Assembly (NCBI GenBank): GCA_963717115.1 | Contig: CAVQVO010000002.1 | Location: 496,001 to 560,000 of the forward strand | Direction of reading: 5' to 3' | Source: JBBQUN01 sp963717115 | Lineage (GTDB): Bacteria > Actinomycetota > Acidimicrobiia > Acidimicrobiales > SZUA-35 | Length of the DNA: 64,000 bases | Shown here: positions 38,338-46,813 of the stretch, in pieces | Position numbering within the stretch: the first letter of the stretch is position 1 | Layout: each line of letters starts with the position of its first letter | Notes under the pieces: model-generated | The model's database searches: none | What the model saw: only the letters and a program-made list of their open reading frames with translations | Told to the model about the DNA's origin: nothing | Program-made: the position numbers and the translations under genes

Positions 38338-39084
38338 ATGCCCGCCGTCTTCGTCCATGGAAATCCCGAGACCAGCGCCATCTGGGGACCACTGTTCGAG
38401 GCACTCGGACGCGACGACCTGCTCGCTCTGTCACCTCCCGGCTTCGGGGCGCCACTCCCCGACGGCTTCGGCGCCGACCGCCTCGACTACGTCGATTGGC
38501 TCGTCGCCGAGCTCGAGTCGATCGACGGCCCGATCGATCTGGTCGGCCACGACTGGGGCGGTGGTCACGTCCTCGGTGCGGTGATGGCCCGCCCCGACCT
38601 CGTTCGCACCTGGGCCTCCGACATCGCCGGGATCTTCGACCCGGACTACGTCTGGCACGACGCAGCGCAGATCTGGCAGACCGAGGGGGCCGGCGAGGAC
38701 AACATCGCCGGCATGGTGGCAGCACCCGTCGCCGACCGGATCGAGCTGTTCGGCGCCCTCGGGATGACCCCCGAGATCGCTCGATCCGTCGCCGAGGCCA
38801 CCAACGCCGACATGGGCCGAGCGATCCTCACCCTCTACCGCTCGGCGGCCCAACCGGCCGTTGCCGAGGCCGGAGCCGAGCTGGGCCGGGCCGCGGCGTC
38901 GCCCGGGCTCGTCATCGTCGCCGAACACGACCCGTACGTCGGCGGTGAGGTTCTCGCTCGACGCTCGGCCGAGCGGGCCGGGGCCCGGGTCGCCGTCCTC
39001 GCCGGCGTCGGGCACTGGTGGATGATCCAGGACCCCGCCCAGGGAGCGGCGGCGCTGGAGTCGTTCTGGTCGGGGATCGACTGA
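38338..39084 (+). CDS. Alpha/beta hydrolase with Asp nucleophile (epoxide-hydrolase/dehalogenase type)
   Basis: A 248-residue cytoplasmic alpha/beta hydrolase. The oxyanion motif HGNP is at 7-10, and the nucleophile elbow reads VGHDWGG with Asp72 rather than Ser, the pattern of epoxide hydrolases and haloalkane dehalogenases. The acid (AEHDPYVGG) and catalytic His (GVGHWW) follow near the C-terminus. The substrate cannot be inferred from context. Divergent from the giant surface-protein gene and convergent with engB (12-bp gap). Confidence 0.88.
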   Translation: MPAVFVHGNPETSAIWGPLFEALGRDDLLALSPPGFGAPLPDGFGADRLDYVDWLVAELESIDGPIDLVGHDWGGGHVLGAVMARPDLVRTWASDIAGIFDPDYVWHDAAQIWQTEGAGEDNIAGMVAAPVADRIELFGALGMTPEIARSVAEATNADMGRAILTLYRSAAQPAVAEAGAELGRAAASPGLVIVAEHDPYVGGEVLARRSAERAGARVAVLAGVGHWWMIQDPAQGAAALESFWSGID

Positions 39085-39096
39085 CGACCCACCCGG

Positions 39097-39696
39097 TCAG
39101 TTCAGCCAGGCCCGCAGGAGCGTCCGGAGCCGGTCGATGCCGGTGCCCTTCTCGGCGCTGACCCACACGACGTCGCCGTCGTCGAGTCCGCAGCGCTCGG
39201 CGACCTCGCGGCGCCGTTTGTCGCGTTGGGAGGACTTCACCTTGTCGTGCTTGGTGGCGACGACGGTGTGAGGCAACTCGTGCGATCGCAGCCACTCGAG
39301 CATCTGGATGTCGAGCGTCGTGGGGCCGACCACGCCGTCGACCAGGACCACGACCATCTCGAGCTGCTCCCGTTCGAGCAGGTAGGTCTCGATCATCCTG
39401 GCCCACTTCTGTTTCTGGGCCGCCGGCGCCTTGGCGAAGCCGTAGCCGGGGAGGTCGACCAGGGTTGCCACCCCGCCCAGCGGCCACGAGGCGTCGATCT
39501 CGAAGAGGTTGAGCAGCCGGGTCCGGCCGGGGGTGTTCGAGACCAGGGCCAGGTTCTTGCGGTTCGCGAGGGCGTTGATGAGCGACGACTTGCCGACGTT
39601 GGACCGCCCGACGAAGGTCACCTCGGCCCGCGTGGCCGGCAGCTGCGACACGCGCTCGGCCGATTGCACGAAGGTGAGGCGGAAGGGAGGAGCCAT
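39097..39696 (-). CDS. engB: Ribosome-biogenesis GTPase EngB/YsxC
   Basis: A 199-residue TRAFAC GTPase needed for late 50S subunit assembly. G1 GRSNVGKSSLINAL near residue 30, G3 DLPGYGFAK, G4 ATKHDK, and G5 VSAEKGTG are all intact. The length and the N-terminal FVQSAERVSQLPA are typical. TAGGTT lies 9 nt before the ATG. Confidence 0.96.
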   Translation of the reverse strand: MAPPFRLTFVQSAERVSQLPATRAEVTFVGRSNVGKSSLINALANRKNLALVSNTPGRTRLLNLFEIDASWPLGGVATLVDLPGYGFAKAPAAQKQKWARMIETYLLEREQLEMVVVLVDGVVGPTTLDIQMLEWLRSHELPHTVVATKHDKVKSSQRDKRRREVAERCGLDDGDVVWVSAEKGTGIDRLRTLLRAWLN

Positions 39697-39839
39697 GGCG
39701 GAACCAACCTAGGCCGCGACACGACGACCCCCGCTGCGGATCGCCCGACGAAAACCTGGCAGACTCACCGACGACGCCGGGCCCGCGGTCCGACGATCAT
39801 CGATCCCGTTCCGAACACGTCACGCCCAGGAGTTCGACC

Positions 39840-41057
39840 ATGTCGGTCACCAACCACCTACTGCACCCCTTCGCCGAGGCGGCGGCGCCGGAAACGGATT
39901 TCGTCAACATCGTGCGCGCCGAGGGATCGACCCTGTTCGACGATCAGGGCAAGCAGTACCTCGACGGCATGGCCAGCCTCTGGTACTGCCAGGTCGGGCA
40001 CGGCCGGCGCGAGATCATCGACGCGATCTCCAACCAGATGCACCAGCTCGCCACCTACAACACGTTCGCGCCGTTCACCAACGACCCGGCCCGCGAGGTG
40101 GCCCGGCTCATCGCCGAGAAGTCCCCGCACCCGAACGGTCGGGTGTTCCTCGGGTGCTCGGGATCCGAGGCCGTCGACACGGCCCTCAAGCTGGCCCGCC
40201 TGATCCAACAGCGCCGGGGCAAGCCCGACAAGCAGATCATCATCCGGCGCACCCACGGCTACCACGGCACCAACTTCGGTGGGACCAGCGCCCAGGGAAT
40301 CGAGCCGAACCGAACCGGCTACGGCGATCTCGTTCCGCACTTCGTCGAGGTCGCCAACGACGACATCGAGGGGATGGCGCTCGTCTTCGCCGAGCACGGC
40401 GACGACGTGGCGGCGGTGATCAGTGAACCGGTCCAGGGTGCCGGCGGCGTCCATCCGCCCGTCGACGGCTACCTCGAGGGCGTTCGCCGGCTCTGCGACC
40501 AGCACGGCTCGCTGCTCATCTTCGACGAGGTCATCTGCGGATTCGGCCGCACCGGGTCCTGGTTCGGGGCCCAGACCTTCGCCGTCCAACCCGACCTGAT
40601 GACCTTCGCCAAGGGCGTCTCTTCGGGCTACCTGCCCCTGAGCGGGGTCATCGTCTCCGAGGCACTGGGCCAGGAACTGTCCGAACCCGGCTTCCTGCTG
40701 CGGCACGGCTACACCTACTCGGGCCACCCGGCCTCGGCCGCGGCCGGCATCGCCAACATCGGGCTCATCGACGAACTGGGGCTGGTCGACCGGGCCGGTC
40801 ACATCGGCAAGGAGGTCGTGAAGGGGCTCGACGCACTCGGAGCCGACGGCATCATCGAGTCCTACCGAGGGGTCGGTGCCGTCTGGGCCGCCGCCATCGG
40901 GCGCGACGCCGTTCCGGTGAAGGTCGCCATGCTCGAACGAGGCATCGTCGTCCGCGGCGTCGGCGACTCGATCATCTTCTGCCCGCCGCTCGTGGTGACC
41001 GACGACGAGATCGGCCAGTTCATCGAGACCCTCGACGACACCCTCCGCCAGACCTGA
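39840..41057 (+). CDS. Class III (omega) aminotransferase
   Basis: A 405-residue PLP-dependent fold-type I aminotransferase, somewhat shorter than usual. N-terminal GKQYLDGMASLWYCQVGHG is characteristic of the omega-amino acid:pyruvate transaminase group; the PLP aspartate lies in LLIFDEVICGFGRTG and the Schiff-base lysine in FAKGVSSGYLPLSG. Substrates are likely beta-alanine, polyamines or similar amines, but this is family-level inference. An AGGAG Shine-Dalgarno 7 nt before the ATG fixes the start. The crotonase gene follows after 54 bp and may be co-transcribed. Confidence 0.92.
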   Translation: MSVTNHLLHPFAEAAAPETDFVNIVRAEGSTLFDDQGKQYLDGMASLWYCQVGHGRREIIDAISNQMHQLATYNTFAPFTNDPAREVARLIAEKSPHPNGRVFLGCSGSEAVDTALKLARLIQQRRGKPDKQIIIRRTHGYHGTNFGGTSAQGIEPNRTGYGDLVPHFVEVANDDIEGMALVFAEHGDDVAAVISEPVQGAGGVHPPVDGYLEGVRRLCDQHGSLLIFDEVICGFGRTGSWFGAQTFAVQPDLMTFAKGVSSGYLPLSGVIVSEALGQELSEPGFLLRHGYTYSGHPASAAAGIANIGLIDELGLVDRAGHIGKEVVKGLDALGADGIIESYRGVGAVWAAAIGRDAVPVKVAMLERGIVVRGVGDSIIFCPPLVVTDDEIGQFIETLDDTLRQT

Positions 41058-41111
41058 CCGGCCGGGCCACCGACCGACACCCTCCGACACCGACAGCAGC
41101 GAAAGGAAACC

Positions 41112-41864
41112 GTGGCCGACGAACTCCTCACCGAGGTCCGGGGCAGAGTCCTGCTCATGACCATGAACCGACCCGAGGCCCGCAATGCGGTCAACGGTGC
41201 GCTGGCCGATGCGCTGGCAGCCGCCGTGCAACGGCTCGACGACGACGATGCCCTCACCGCCGGGGTCCTCACGGGAAGCAACGACGGCTTCTCGGCGGGC
41301 ATGGATCTCAAGGCGTTCGCCGCCGGGGAGTCCATGGCCGGTTTCGGCCAGCTCATCGAACAGGGCTCGAAGAAGCCCCTGATCGCCGCGGTCGAGAAGT
41401 TCGCGCTGGCCGGCGGACTCGAGATCGCGCTGGCCTGTGACCTGCTCGTGGTATCGGCCGGGGCCCGGCTGGGCATCCCCGAGGTCGGGGTCGGCCTCTT
41501 CGCCGCCGGTGGAGCGCTGCTCCGCCTTCCCCGACGGGTCCCCTACGGCGTGGCGATGGAGATGGCGTTGACCGCCGAGCCCATCACGGCCGAACAGGGC
41601 CTGGCCTACGGGCTGGTGTCACGCATCGCCGAGCCCGGTACGGCGGTCGACGTCGCCATGGCACTGGCCGAGCGCATCGCCCGCAACGCCCCCCTCGCCG
41701 TTGCCGCATCCAAGCAGCTCCTGCGAGACACCCAGGGTCGCACCGAAGAGGAGTTCTGGGAATACCAGAAACCGTTCACCGGCCGGGTGTTCACGTCCAA
41801 CGACGCGAAGGAAGGACCGGCGGCCTTCGCCCAGAAGCGGGCACCGGAGTGGTCGGGCTCCTAG
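41112..41864 (+). CDS. Enoyl-CoA hydratase/isomerase (crotonase) family protein
   Basis: A 250-residue crotonase. The CoA-binding entry NRPEARNAVNGAL, the oxyanion-hole segment SAGMDLKAFAAGES, and ALAGGLEIALACDL are present; the position usually held by the first catalytic Glu lies in GIPEVGVGLFAAGGALLRLP. The reaction (hydratase, isomerase or hydrolase) is not decidable. The start is GTG, preceded by GAAAGGAA, a strong Shine-Dalgarno. Confidence 0.92.
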   Translation: MADELLTEVRGRVLLMTMNRPEARNAVNGALADALAAAVQRLDDDDALTAGVLTGSNDGFSAGMDLKAFAAGESMAGFGQLIEQGSKKPLIAAVEKFALAGGLEIALACDLLVVSAGARLGIPEVGVGLFAAGGALLRLPRRVPYGVAMEMALTAEPITAEQGLAYGLVSRIAEPGTAVDVAMALAERIARNAPLAVAASKQLLRDTQGRTEEEFWEYQKPFTGRVFTSNDAKEGPAAFAQKRAPEWSGS

Positions 41865-41866
41865 CC

Positions 41867-42190
41867 GTGCCTGCCGTCGTCGTCGATGCCGACTCGGTCA
41901 GCGCGACCCGAACGGCGCTCGAACAGGCAACGGGTGACGACCTGGTGGTCGGGTGGGCCGACCTGACCTCGCCCCACCTGGTCGACCTGCTCGACGAACT
42001 CATCGGGGGCCCGGGCGGTCATCGTCTCGTCGGTCTGCGGGCCTCCCTTCGTCTCGACCAGCTCGAGGAACTGCCGGTCCAACGAGGGTTGTCGACCCTG
42101 CGTGACTCCCGGCTCTCGTTCCACACCCTCGATCCCGACCTGCGCGCCGCGCTGTCGAGTCGCTGGCCCACCTTGCGCCTCCATCCATGA
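41867..42190 (+). CDS. Small hypothetical protein between crotonase and VOC genes
   Basis: A 107-residue protein starting at GTG 41867, 2 bp after the crotonase stop (an in-frame GTG at 41849 would overlap it). The composition is normal for the window, e.g. VVVDADSVSATRTALEQATG. No motif or membrane segment is recognised. Its TGA overlaps an in-frame ATG (42187) of the next gene. Third-position G/C bias supports coding, but I cannot assign a family. Confidence 0.6.
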   Translation: MPAVVVDADSVSATRTALEQATGDDLVVGWADLTSPHLVDLLDELIGGPGGHRLVGLRASLRLDQLEELPVQRGLSTLRDSRLSFHTLDPDLRAALSSRWPTLRLHP

Positions 42191-42203
42191 CCTCCCGTCG
42201 CGC

Positions 42204-42209
42204 TACGGT
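42204..42209 (+). promoter_or_regulatory. Predicted -10 box TACGGT before the VOC gene
   Basis: TACGGT ends 7 nt before ATG 42217, supporting that ATG over the in-frame ATG at 42187. Confidence 0.45.
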
Positions 42210-42216
42210 CCACCCC

Positions 42217-42858
42217 ATGGGCCCCACCCTCACCCAGCTCGCCATCGGCGACCGACCCGATGCCTGGGAGCGAGCCGGGTTCCACGTCGTCGACGAGCGG
42301 ATCCGCATCGGGCCGGTGACCATCGTGCTGAAGCCCGCGACCGAGGGCACCAGCCGAGGCATCGTGGCCTGGGCGTTCGACGGGGTCGACGACGACGGAT
42401 CCATCGATGGACTGCTCACGCTCGACCGCCCGGTCGCCGGCGACGACGATCCACCGGCGCACCCCAACGGCGTCACCGGGGTCGACCACGTCGTGGTCAT
42501 GACCGACGATCTCGAGCGAACCAGCGCGGCGCTCCGTCACTTCGGTTTCGAACCCCGCCGACGACGCGATCTCCCCGACGCCGATCCGCCACGGGCCCAG
42601 ATCTTCTGGTGGGCCGGTCCCACCATCATCGAACTGGTCGGCCCGGCCACGGCGACCGGCACCGGACCGGCGTCGATCTGGGGACTGGCTCTCACCGTCG
42701 ACGACATCGACCGGAGCGCCGCCGGGCTCGGCGAGCTGCTGAGCACTCCCAAGGACGCCGTGCAGCCCGGCCGTCGGATCGCGGCCCTCCGCACCCGAGA
42801 CCTCGGCATCTCGGTGCCGATCGCCCTGATGACGCCACACGTGGCCACCCCGGACTGA
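42217..42858 (+). CDS. VOC-superfamily (glyoxalase/dioxygenase fold) protein
   Basis: A 213-residue protein. From about residue 85 it shows a VOC beta-alpha-beta module: GVDHVVVMTDDLERT (metal-ligand position His), then the IFWWAGPTIIELVGP strand with a candidate Glu ligand, and a second half LALTVDDIDRSAAGL. The N-terminal 80 residues are a weaker repeat of the same fold. No substrate can be inferred. Flanked by two crotonase genes on the same strand. Confidence 0.75.
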   Translation: MGPTLTQLAIGDRPDAWERAGFHVVDERIRIGPVTIVLKPATEGTSRGIVAWAFDGVDDDGSIDGLLTLDRPVAGDDDPPAHPNGVTGVDHVVVMTDDLERTSAALRHFGFEPRRRRDLPDADPPRAQIFWWAGPTIIELVGPATATGTGPASIWGLALTVDDIDRSAAGLGELLSTPKDAVQPGRRIAALRTRDLGISVPIALMTPHVATPD

Positions 42859-42870
42859 TCGGGCGCTCGG

Positions 42871-43473
42871 GTGCTCGACCATGTCTTCACCGACGCCATC
42901 GGCGCCCTTCGGGACGCCCTGGAGGCCGCCCGGCTCGAACGCCAGGCCCTCGAGGAACGGTTCCAGACCGATGTCCTGCTGGGTGACGTCACCTGGGAGA
43001 CCAGCTACGCCCTACCCGGCGAGGGGTCGCCGCCCCGGGTCCAGGCCGACCTGACCCTCGAGTGGCCCACCTGGTCCCAGACCGCCTACCGGACCTGGTA
43101 CCTCGACGAAGAGTTCACCGAAGGGCCCGACATCGAGATCGAGATCGTCTTCCGGATCCAACAGCTCCTCGATCGGCCCGACCCGGCCGTGATCATGGCC
43201 GCCCTGCCGCCGCTCGGCCCGTCGCTCGGCGAGGATCGACTCGAGGCCACGGGACCCACCCTGGAAACGGTGTACGACATCGACCTCGTGGTGGCCTCAC
43301 ACGCCGTCGAGGTCAGCTATCAGGGCTCCTACGAACTCGACGAACAGACGCTCGAGGACGGTTCGGTGCTCGACACCACGTTCGCCTCGATCGGTGGCTG
43401 GATCGCCAACACCCTCGTCCGGCTGGGGGATCTCACCCTCGATTTCCAGATCGCCGACCCCGACGGGCCGTGA
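42871..43473 (+). CDS. Hypothetical protein of unknown family
   Basis: A 200-residue soluble protein starting at GTG 42871, 12 bp after the VOC gene. It opens with a short amphipathic helix (DALEAARLERQALEERF), then alternating acidic and beta-rich segments (TYALPGEG-like, EIEIVFRIQQLL). No known motif is seen. The base composition matches its neighbours. Its position between the VOC gene and the second crotonase suggests one operon. Confidence 0.7.
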   Translation: MLDHVFTDAIGALRDALEAARLERQALEERFQTDVLLGDVTWETSYALPGEGSPPRVQADLTLEWPTWSQTAYRTWYLDEEFTEGPDIEIEIVFRIQQLLDRPDPAVIMAALPPLGPSLGEDRLEATGPTLETVYDIDLVVASHAVEVSYQGSYELDEQTLEDGSVLDTTFASIGGWIANTLVRLGDLTLDFQIADPDGP

Positions 43474-43526
43474 GCCGCATCCCGCTGGGCCTGGCGCCGG
43501 CGGAGGCTTCCCGCTAGACCGGTTGC

Positions 43527-44327
43527 ATGACCGAACCCGTGCTCCTGGTCGAGGTGAGCGACACCGTCGCCACGATCACCCTGAATCGCCCGTCGGCGCG
43601 CAACGCGCTCAACCGGGAGCTGCGACGGGCCCTGCCCGAGGCCATCGCCACGCTCGATCGCGACCCCGAGGTCGACGTCATGATCCTCACGGGCGCCGGA
43701 CCGGCCTTCTGCGCCGGGCTCGACCTCAAGGAACTGGGGAGCGCCGGCCTTGACCCGGCGCCGGTCGACCCGGACGAGCTCGCCATCGAGCGGGGTCCGT
43801 TCCCGCCCCGGAACACGCCGCTCATCGGCGCGATCAACGGCGCGGCGATCACCGGCGGCTTCGAGTTGGCCCTCAACTGCGACTTCCTCGTTGCCTCCCA
43901 CCGGGCGATCTTCGCCGACACCCACGCCCGGGTCGGCGTGATGCCGGGATGGGGATTGGCCGTCCTGCTCCCGGCGGCGGTGGGGTTCCGCCGGGCCCGT
44001 GAGCTGTCGCTCACCGGCAACTTCCTGAGTGCCGACGAGGCGGCGACGCTCGGACTGGTCAACCATGTCGTCGATCACGACGACCTGCTCCCCACGGCCC
44101 GCCGGTTGGCCGCCGACATCGCCGGCAACCACAACGACGGCGTCCGCCAGATGCTCCGGACCTACGACCTGATCGAGCGATCGCAGCTGGACCCCGGGTG
44201 GACCATCGAGGCCGCCGAGGCGGTCGACTTCCGGCGCCGGGCCGGCTTCGATCCCACCGAGGTCGAGCGACGTCGTCGGGCGATCGTCGACCGAGGACGC
44301 GATCAGCTGGGCGGACGCACCCCGTGA
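43527..44327 (+). CDS. Enoyl-CoA hydratase/isomerase (crotonase) family protein, second copy
   Basis: A 266-residue crotonase distinct from the one at 41112. It has NRPSARNALNRELR, the oxyanion-hole loop FCAGLDLKELG, and GAAITGGFELALNCDFLVAS, followed by the catalytic-region ARVGVMPGWGLAVLLP. This ordering is typical of enoyl-CoA hydratases acting in beta-oxidation or acid degradation. The start is ATG 43527, 53 bp after the upstream gene. Confidence 0.92.
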   Translation: MTEPVLLVEVSDTVATITLNRPSARNALNRELRRALPEAIATLDRDPEVDVMILTGAGPAFCAGLDLKELGSAGLDPAPVDPDELAIERGPFPPRNTPLIGAINGAAITGGFELALNCDFLVASHRAIFADTHARVGVMPGWGLAVLLPAAVGFRRARELSLTGNFLSADEAATLGLVNHVVDHDDLLPTARRLAADIAGNHNDGVRQMLRTYDLIERSQLDPGWTIEAAEAVDFRRRAGFDPTEVERRRRAIVDRGRDQLGGRTP

Positions 44328-44443
44328 AGGCCCGACGACGACCCGTGACCGGGCGGCGAAACTCCTGGTCAACGACTCGGCACCGGTCGACGTACGCCAT
44401 GAGCAATCATCTCGTCTCCGAGGCCCCGGGCCGCCCGACCAGC

Positions 44444-44449
44444 TAGGCT
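44444..44449 (+). promoter_or_regulatory. Predicted -10 box TAGGCT, leaderless start of the EAL gene
   Basis: TAGGCT ends 7 nt before the ATG at 44457, without a Shine-Dalgarno. Confidence 0.5.
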
Positions 44450-44456
44450 GGACACG

Positions 44457-45554
44457 ATGCGTTCGGATGTGGACAGCGGTCTCGAGGCAATCCGGCGTGG
44501 ACTGCGTCTGCCGCGCACCGAGCCCGGCATCGTGCTCATCGGGGCCGCCGATCCCTCGCTCGGGCGCCTGATCGAACGGGTCGCCGCCACCCATGCGACC
44601 TCGCTCGACGTTCGCCGCGACCCGGCGCAGCTGGTCGTCGGCGATGGTCTGGCGTTCCTCGTCGATCTGCTCGACGCCGTCGACCCCGCTCGTCGCTCCT
44701 CGGTTCGACTGGCCTTCGCCGAGCCCACCGCGACACCAGCCGAGCTCATCGACGCGGCGATCGCCGCCATCGATCTGACCGACTACGCGAATCGCCTCGA
44801 GCGGGCCGACCTCGCACACCGGCCCCCGCACTACGAGGTGCGCTACCAACCCGTCCTGGCCATGACCGACCGCTCGGTCATCGGCTACGAGAGCCTGCTG
44901 CGAGCCATCGCCGACGACGACGCCGAGCATCCCACGATCATCGACGCCGAGGACCTGATCGCCCGGGCCCTGCGGGGCAACTGGATCGGCGAACTCGACC
45001 ACCTGGGGCGGGCCCTGGCGGTGCGGGGCGTCGGCCCATGGCTGGGCGACGGTCTGCTCTTCCTGAACGTGATGGCCCCGAAGGGCCGGTTCGACGAGCC
45101 CGCCATCAACGACACGATCGACGCGGCCGTGGCCGCCGGTATCGACCCCGACCAGATCGTGCTCGAAGCGGTCGAACGCAACCGGTACACCGATCTCGCC
45201 GACGCCGCCGCCCAGATCGAGCGGTTCCGCAGCCGGGGCGTGCGGATCGCCGTCGACGACTTCGGTGATGGCTACGCCAACCTCCGGGTCCTCAGCGCCT
45301 TCGCTCCCGACATCGTGAAGATCGCCGGTCACCTGGTCGGCGATCTCACGCCCGACGACGGCCTCGACGGGACCGGACCGGCGCAGGCGGCCATGGCCAC
45401 CGCGATCGTGTCGACCATCGTCGAGATGGCCCACCGGGCCGGTGCCTGGGTCGTTGCCGAGAACATCGAGAACGAAGAACAGTTCGAGCGTCTGGCCGCC
45501 CTCGACGTCGACTGGGGCCAGGGGCTGCACCTCGGGGCGCCCGCGCACCGCTGA
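44457..45554 (+). CDS. EAL-domain c-di-GMP phosphodiesterase
   Basis: A 365-residue protein. The first 120 residues form an unassigned alpha/beta domain. The EAL domain from about 125 retains the active-site set: Glu in GYESLLR (an ESL variant), Asn in LFLNVM, Glu in VLEAVERN, the metal DD in VDDFGDG, Lys in DIVKIAG, Glu in VAENIE, and Gln in WGQGLHLG. It should therefore hydrolyse c-di-GMP to pGpG, in contrast to the degraded GGDEF-EAL protein at 7447-9348. No transmembrane segment is present. Confidence 0.88.
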   Translation: MRSDVDSGLEAIRRGLRLPRTEPGIVLIGAADPSLGRLIERVAATHATSLDVRRDPAQLVVGDGLAFLVDLLDAVDPARRSSVRLAFAEPTATPAELIDAAIAAIDLTDYANRLERADLAHRPPHYEVRYQPVLAMTDRSVIGYESLLRAIADDDAEHPTIIDAEDLIARALRGNWIGELDHLGRALAVRGVGPWLGDGLLFLNVMAPKGRFDEPAINDTIDAAVAAGIDPDQIVLEAVERNRYTDLADAAAQIERFRSRGVRIAVDDFGDGYANLRVLSAFAPDIVKIAGHLVGDLTPDDGLDGTGPAQAAMATAIVSTIVEMAHRAGAWVVAENIENEEQFERLAALDVDWGQGLHLGAPAHR

Positions 45555-45668
45555 ACGCCCACGATCGGGCATTCGGGTCGACCCGACCCTCAAAACCCAC
45601 CGTGGGTGGCCGATAGTCACGCTGTGTCCGACATCAGGTGGGTGTCGCCGGCACCGGGAGTGATGACG

Positions 45669-46661
45669 ATGCTCGACCGCACCTCAACGCCGGGCCGTGC
45701 CGTTCGCGCTGCGCTCGCCGCCGTGATGGTGCTCGGGCTCGCCGGCGGTTCCACGCCGGCGGCCGCGACCTCCGACGAGTGTGGGCCCGAATCGGTCCAG
45801 GTCGATTCGATCGGTGTCCCCACGGCCGCCGATGCCGGCTCGACCGGCCATGGCGAGTCCGGGCCCGGCGACGAGGCGGACGACGACGAGTGCCCTCCGG
45901 TCGCCGTCGGCGGAGCCGACGAGGTGAACCCCACGGCCGAAGCCGCGCCCGCCCCGGTCGAACCCGCTCCAGAGGAGGCCGAACCCGAAGCCGACGGCGA
46001 CGAGGCGACCAGCCAGACCGACCCGCTCGAGCCGATCGCCGAACTGATGCTGCTCGAGGGAACCGCCCAACTGGCAACACCCGAGGAGACCCTGGCCGTC
46101 CTCGGGGCCGGCCAGACACCGGTCGACCTCGAGGTGACCAAGGCCGGAGTCTGGTCGGCCGAGCGCAACGAGTTCACCTGGTCGATCGTGGTGCGCAACA
46201 TCGGCTCGCAGACCGAGGCGGGAACGATCGTCGTGAACGACATCCTCGCCGCCGGTCTGGGTGCCCCGGTCCTCGCGGCCCCACCGGGCATGACCTGCGG
46301 CTACGACGCCACCACGCGCCAGATCACCTGCACGACCGACGTCGATCTCGAGCCGGGGGCGGCGCTCGCCGTCACGGTGGTGACGGCCCGGGCCTCGACG
46401 GCGCTGTGCAACGTGTCGAACACCGTGACGGTTCGGGGCACCGGGATCGAGACCTCCTCGGCCAACAACGTGGCAACCGCATCACTGTCGGATCTGTGTA
46501 CCGACACGGCGACGGGGCCGACGACGCCGACGCCCGGTTCGGGCCTGCCCCGAACCGGCAGCGGCTTCGTGTTGTCGGCGCTGGCCGTCACGTTGGCCGC
46601 GGTGGGCTGGGCGATGACCCGGCTCGCGGCCGCCGTTCCGAACGCCCGTCCGACGAGCTGA
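45669..46661 (+). CDS. Small DUF11 surface protein with LPRTG sorting signal
   Basis: A 330-residue exported protein. A signal peptide (ALAAVMVLGLAGGSTPAAA) precedes a long acidic, Pro/Ala/Glu-rich region, one DUF11-like module (LEVTKAGVWSAERNEFTWS), and a cell-wall signal: LPRTG at 293-297, hydrophobic helix, then basic tail. I take ATG 45669, 8 nt after GGGAG; ATG 45663 is nearly as good. It shares the DUF11 module with the giant protein but carries the classic LPXTG instead of LAXTG, implying a different sortase. Confidence 0.87.
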   Translation: MLDRTSTPGRAVRAALAAVMVLGLAGGSTPAAATSDECGPESVQVDSIGVPTAADAGSTGHGESGPGDEADDDECPPVAVGGADEVNPTAEAAPAPVEPAPEEAEPEADGDEATSQTDPLEPIAELMLLEGTAQLATPEETLAVLGAGQTPVDLEVTKAGVWSAERNEFTWSIVVRNIGSQTEAGTIVVNDILAAGLGAPVLAAPPGMTCGYDATTRQITCTTDVDLEPGAALAVTVVTARASTALCNVSNTVTVRGTGIETSSANNVATASLSDLCTDTATGPTTPTPGSGLPRTGSGFVLSALAVTLAAVGWAMTRLAAAVPNARPTS

Positions 46662-46692
46662 ACCACGGGCGCCACACGAGGGGCGAAGGGTG

Positions 46693-46726
46693 GTCGGCGG
46701 GGACGGGGCGACGCGTCCCCGCCGAC
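46693..46726. terminator. Strong hairpin between convergent genes, candidate bidirectional terminator
   Basis: Arms GTCGGCGGGGACG (46693-46705) and CGTCCCCGCCGAC (46714-46726) form a perfect 13-bp stem with an 8-nt loop. It lies between the convergent DUF11 and pfkB-family genes. No U-tract follows on either strand, as is common in high-GC actinobacteria. Confidence 0.7.
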
Positions 46727-46813
46727 GCATCCAGAACGGTACCGCACCCGGTGGCCCTTGACGAGGGCGGCCCGACCGAATGCGATGATCCGTCGACTTT
46801 TCCGTGACCGACG

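Noticed and set aside
45590..45606. CCACC/GGTGG inverted repeat upstream of the small DUF11 gene as an operator
   Set aside because: Only 5-bp arms; expected often in this base composition and there is no second copy to support it.
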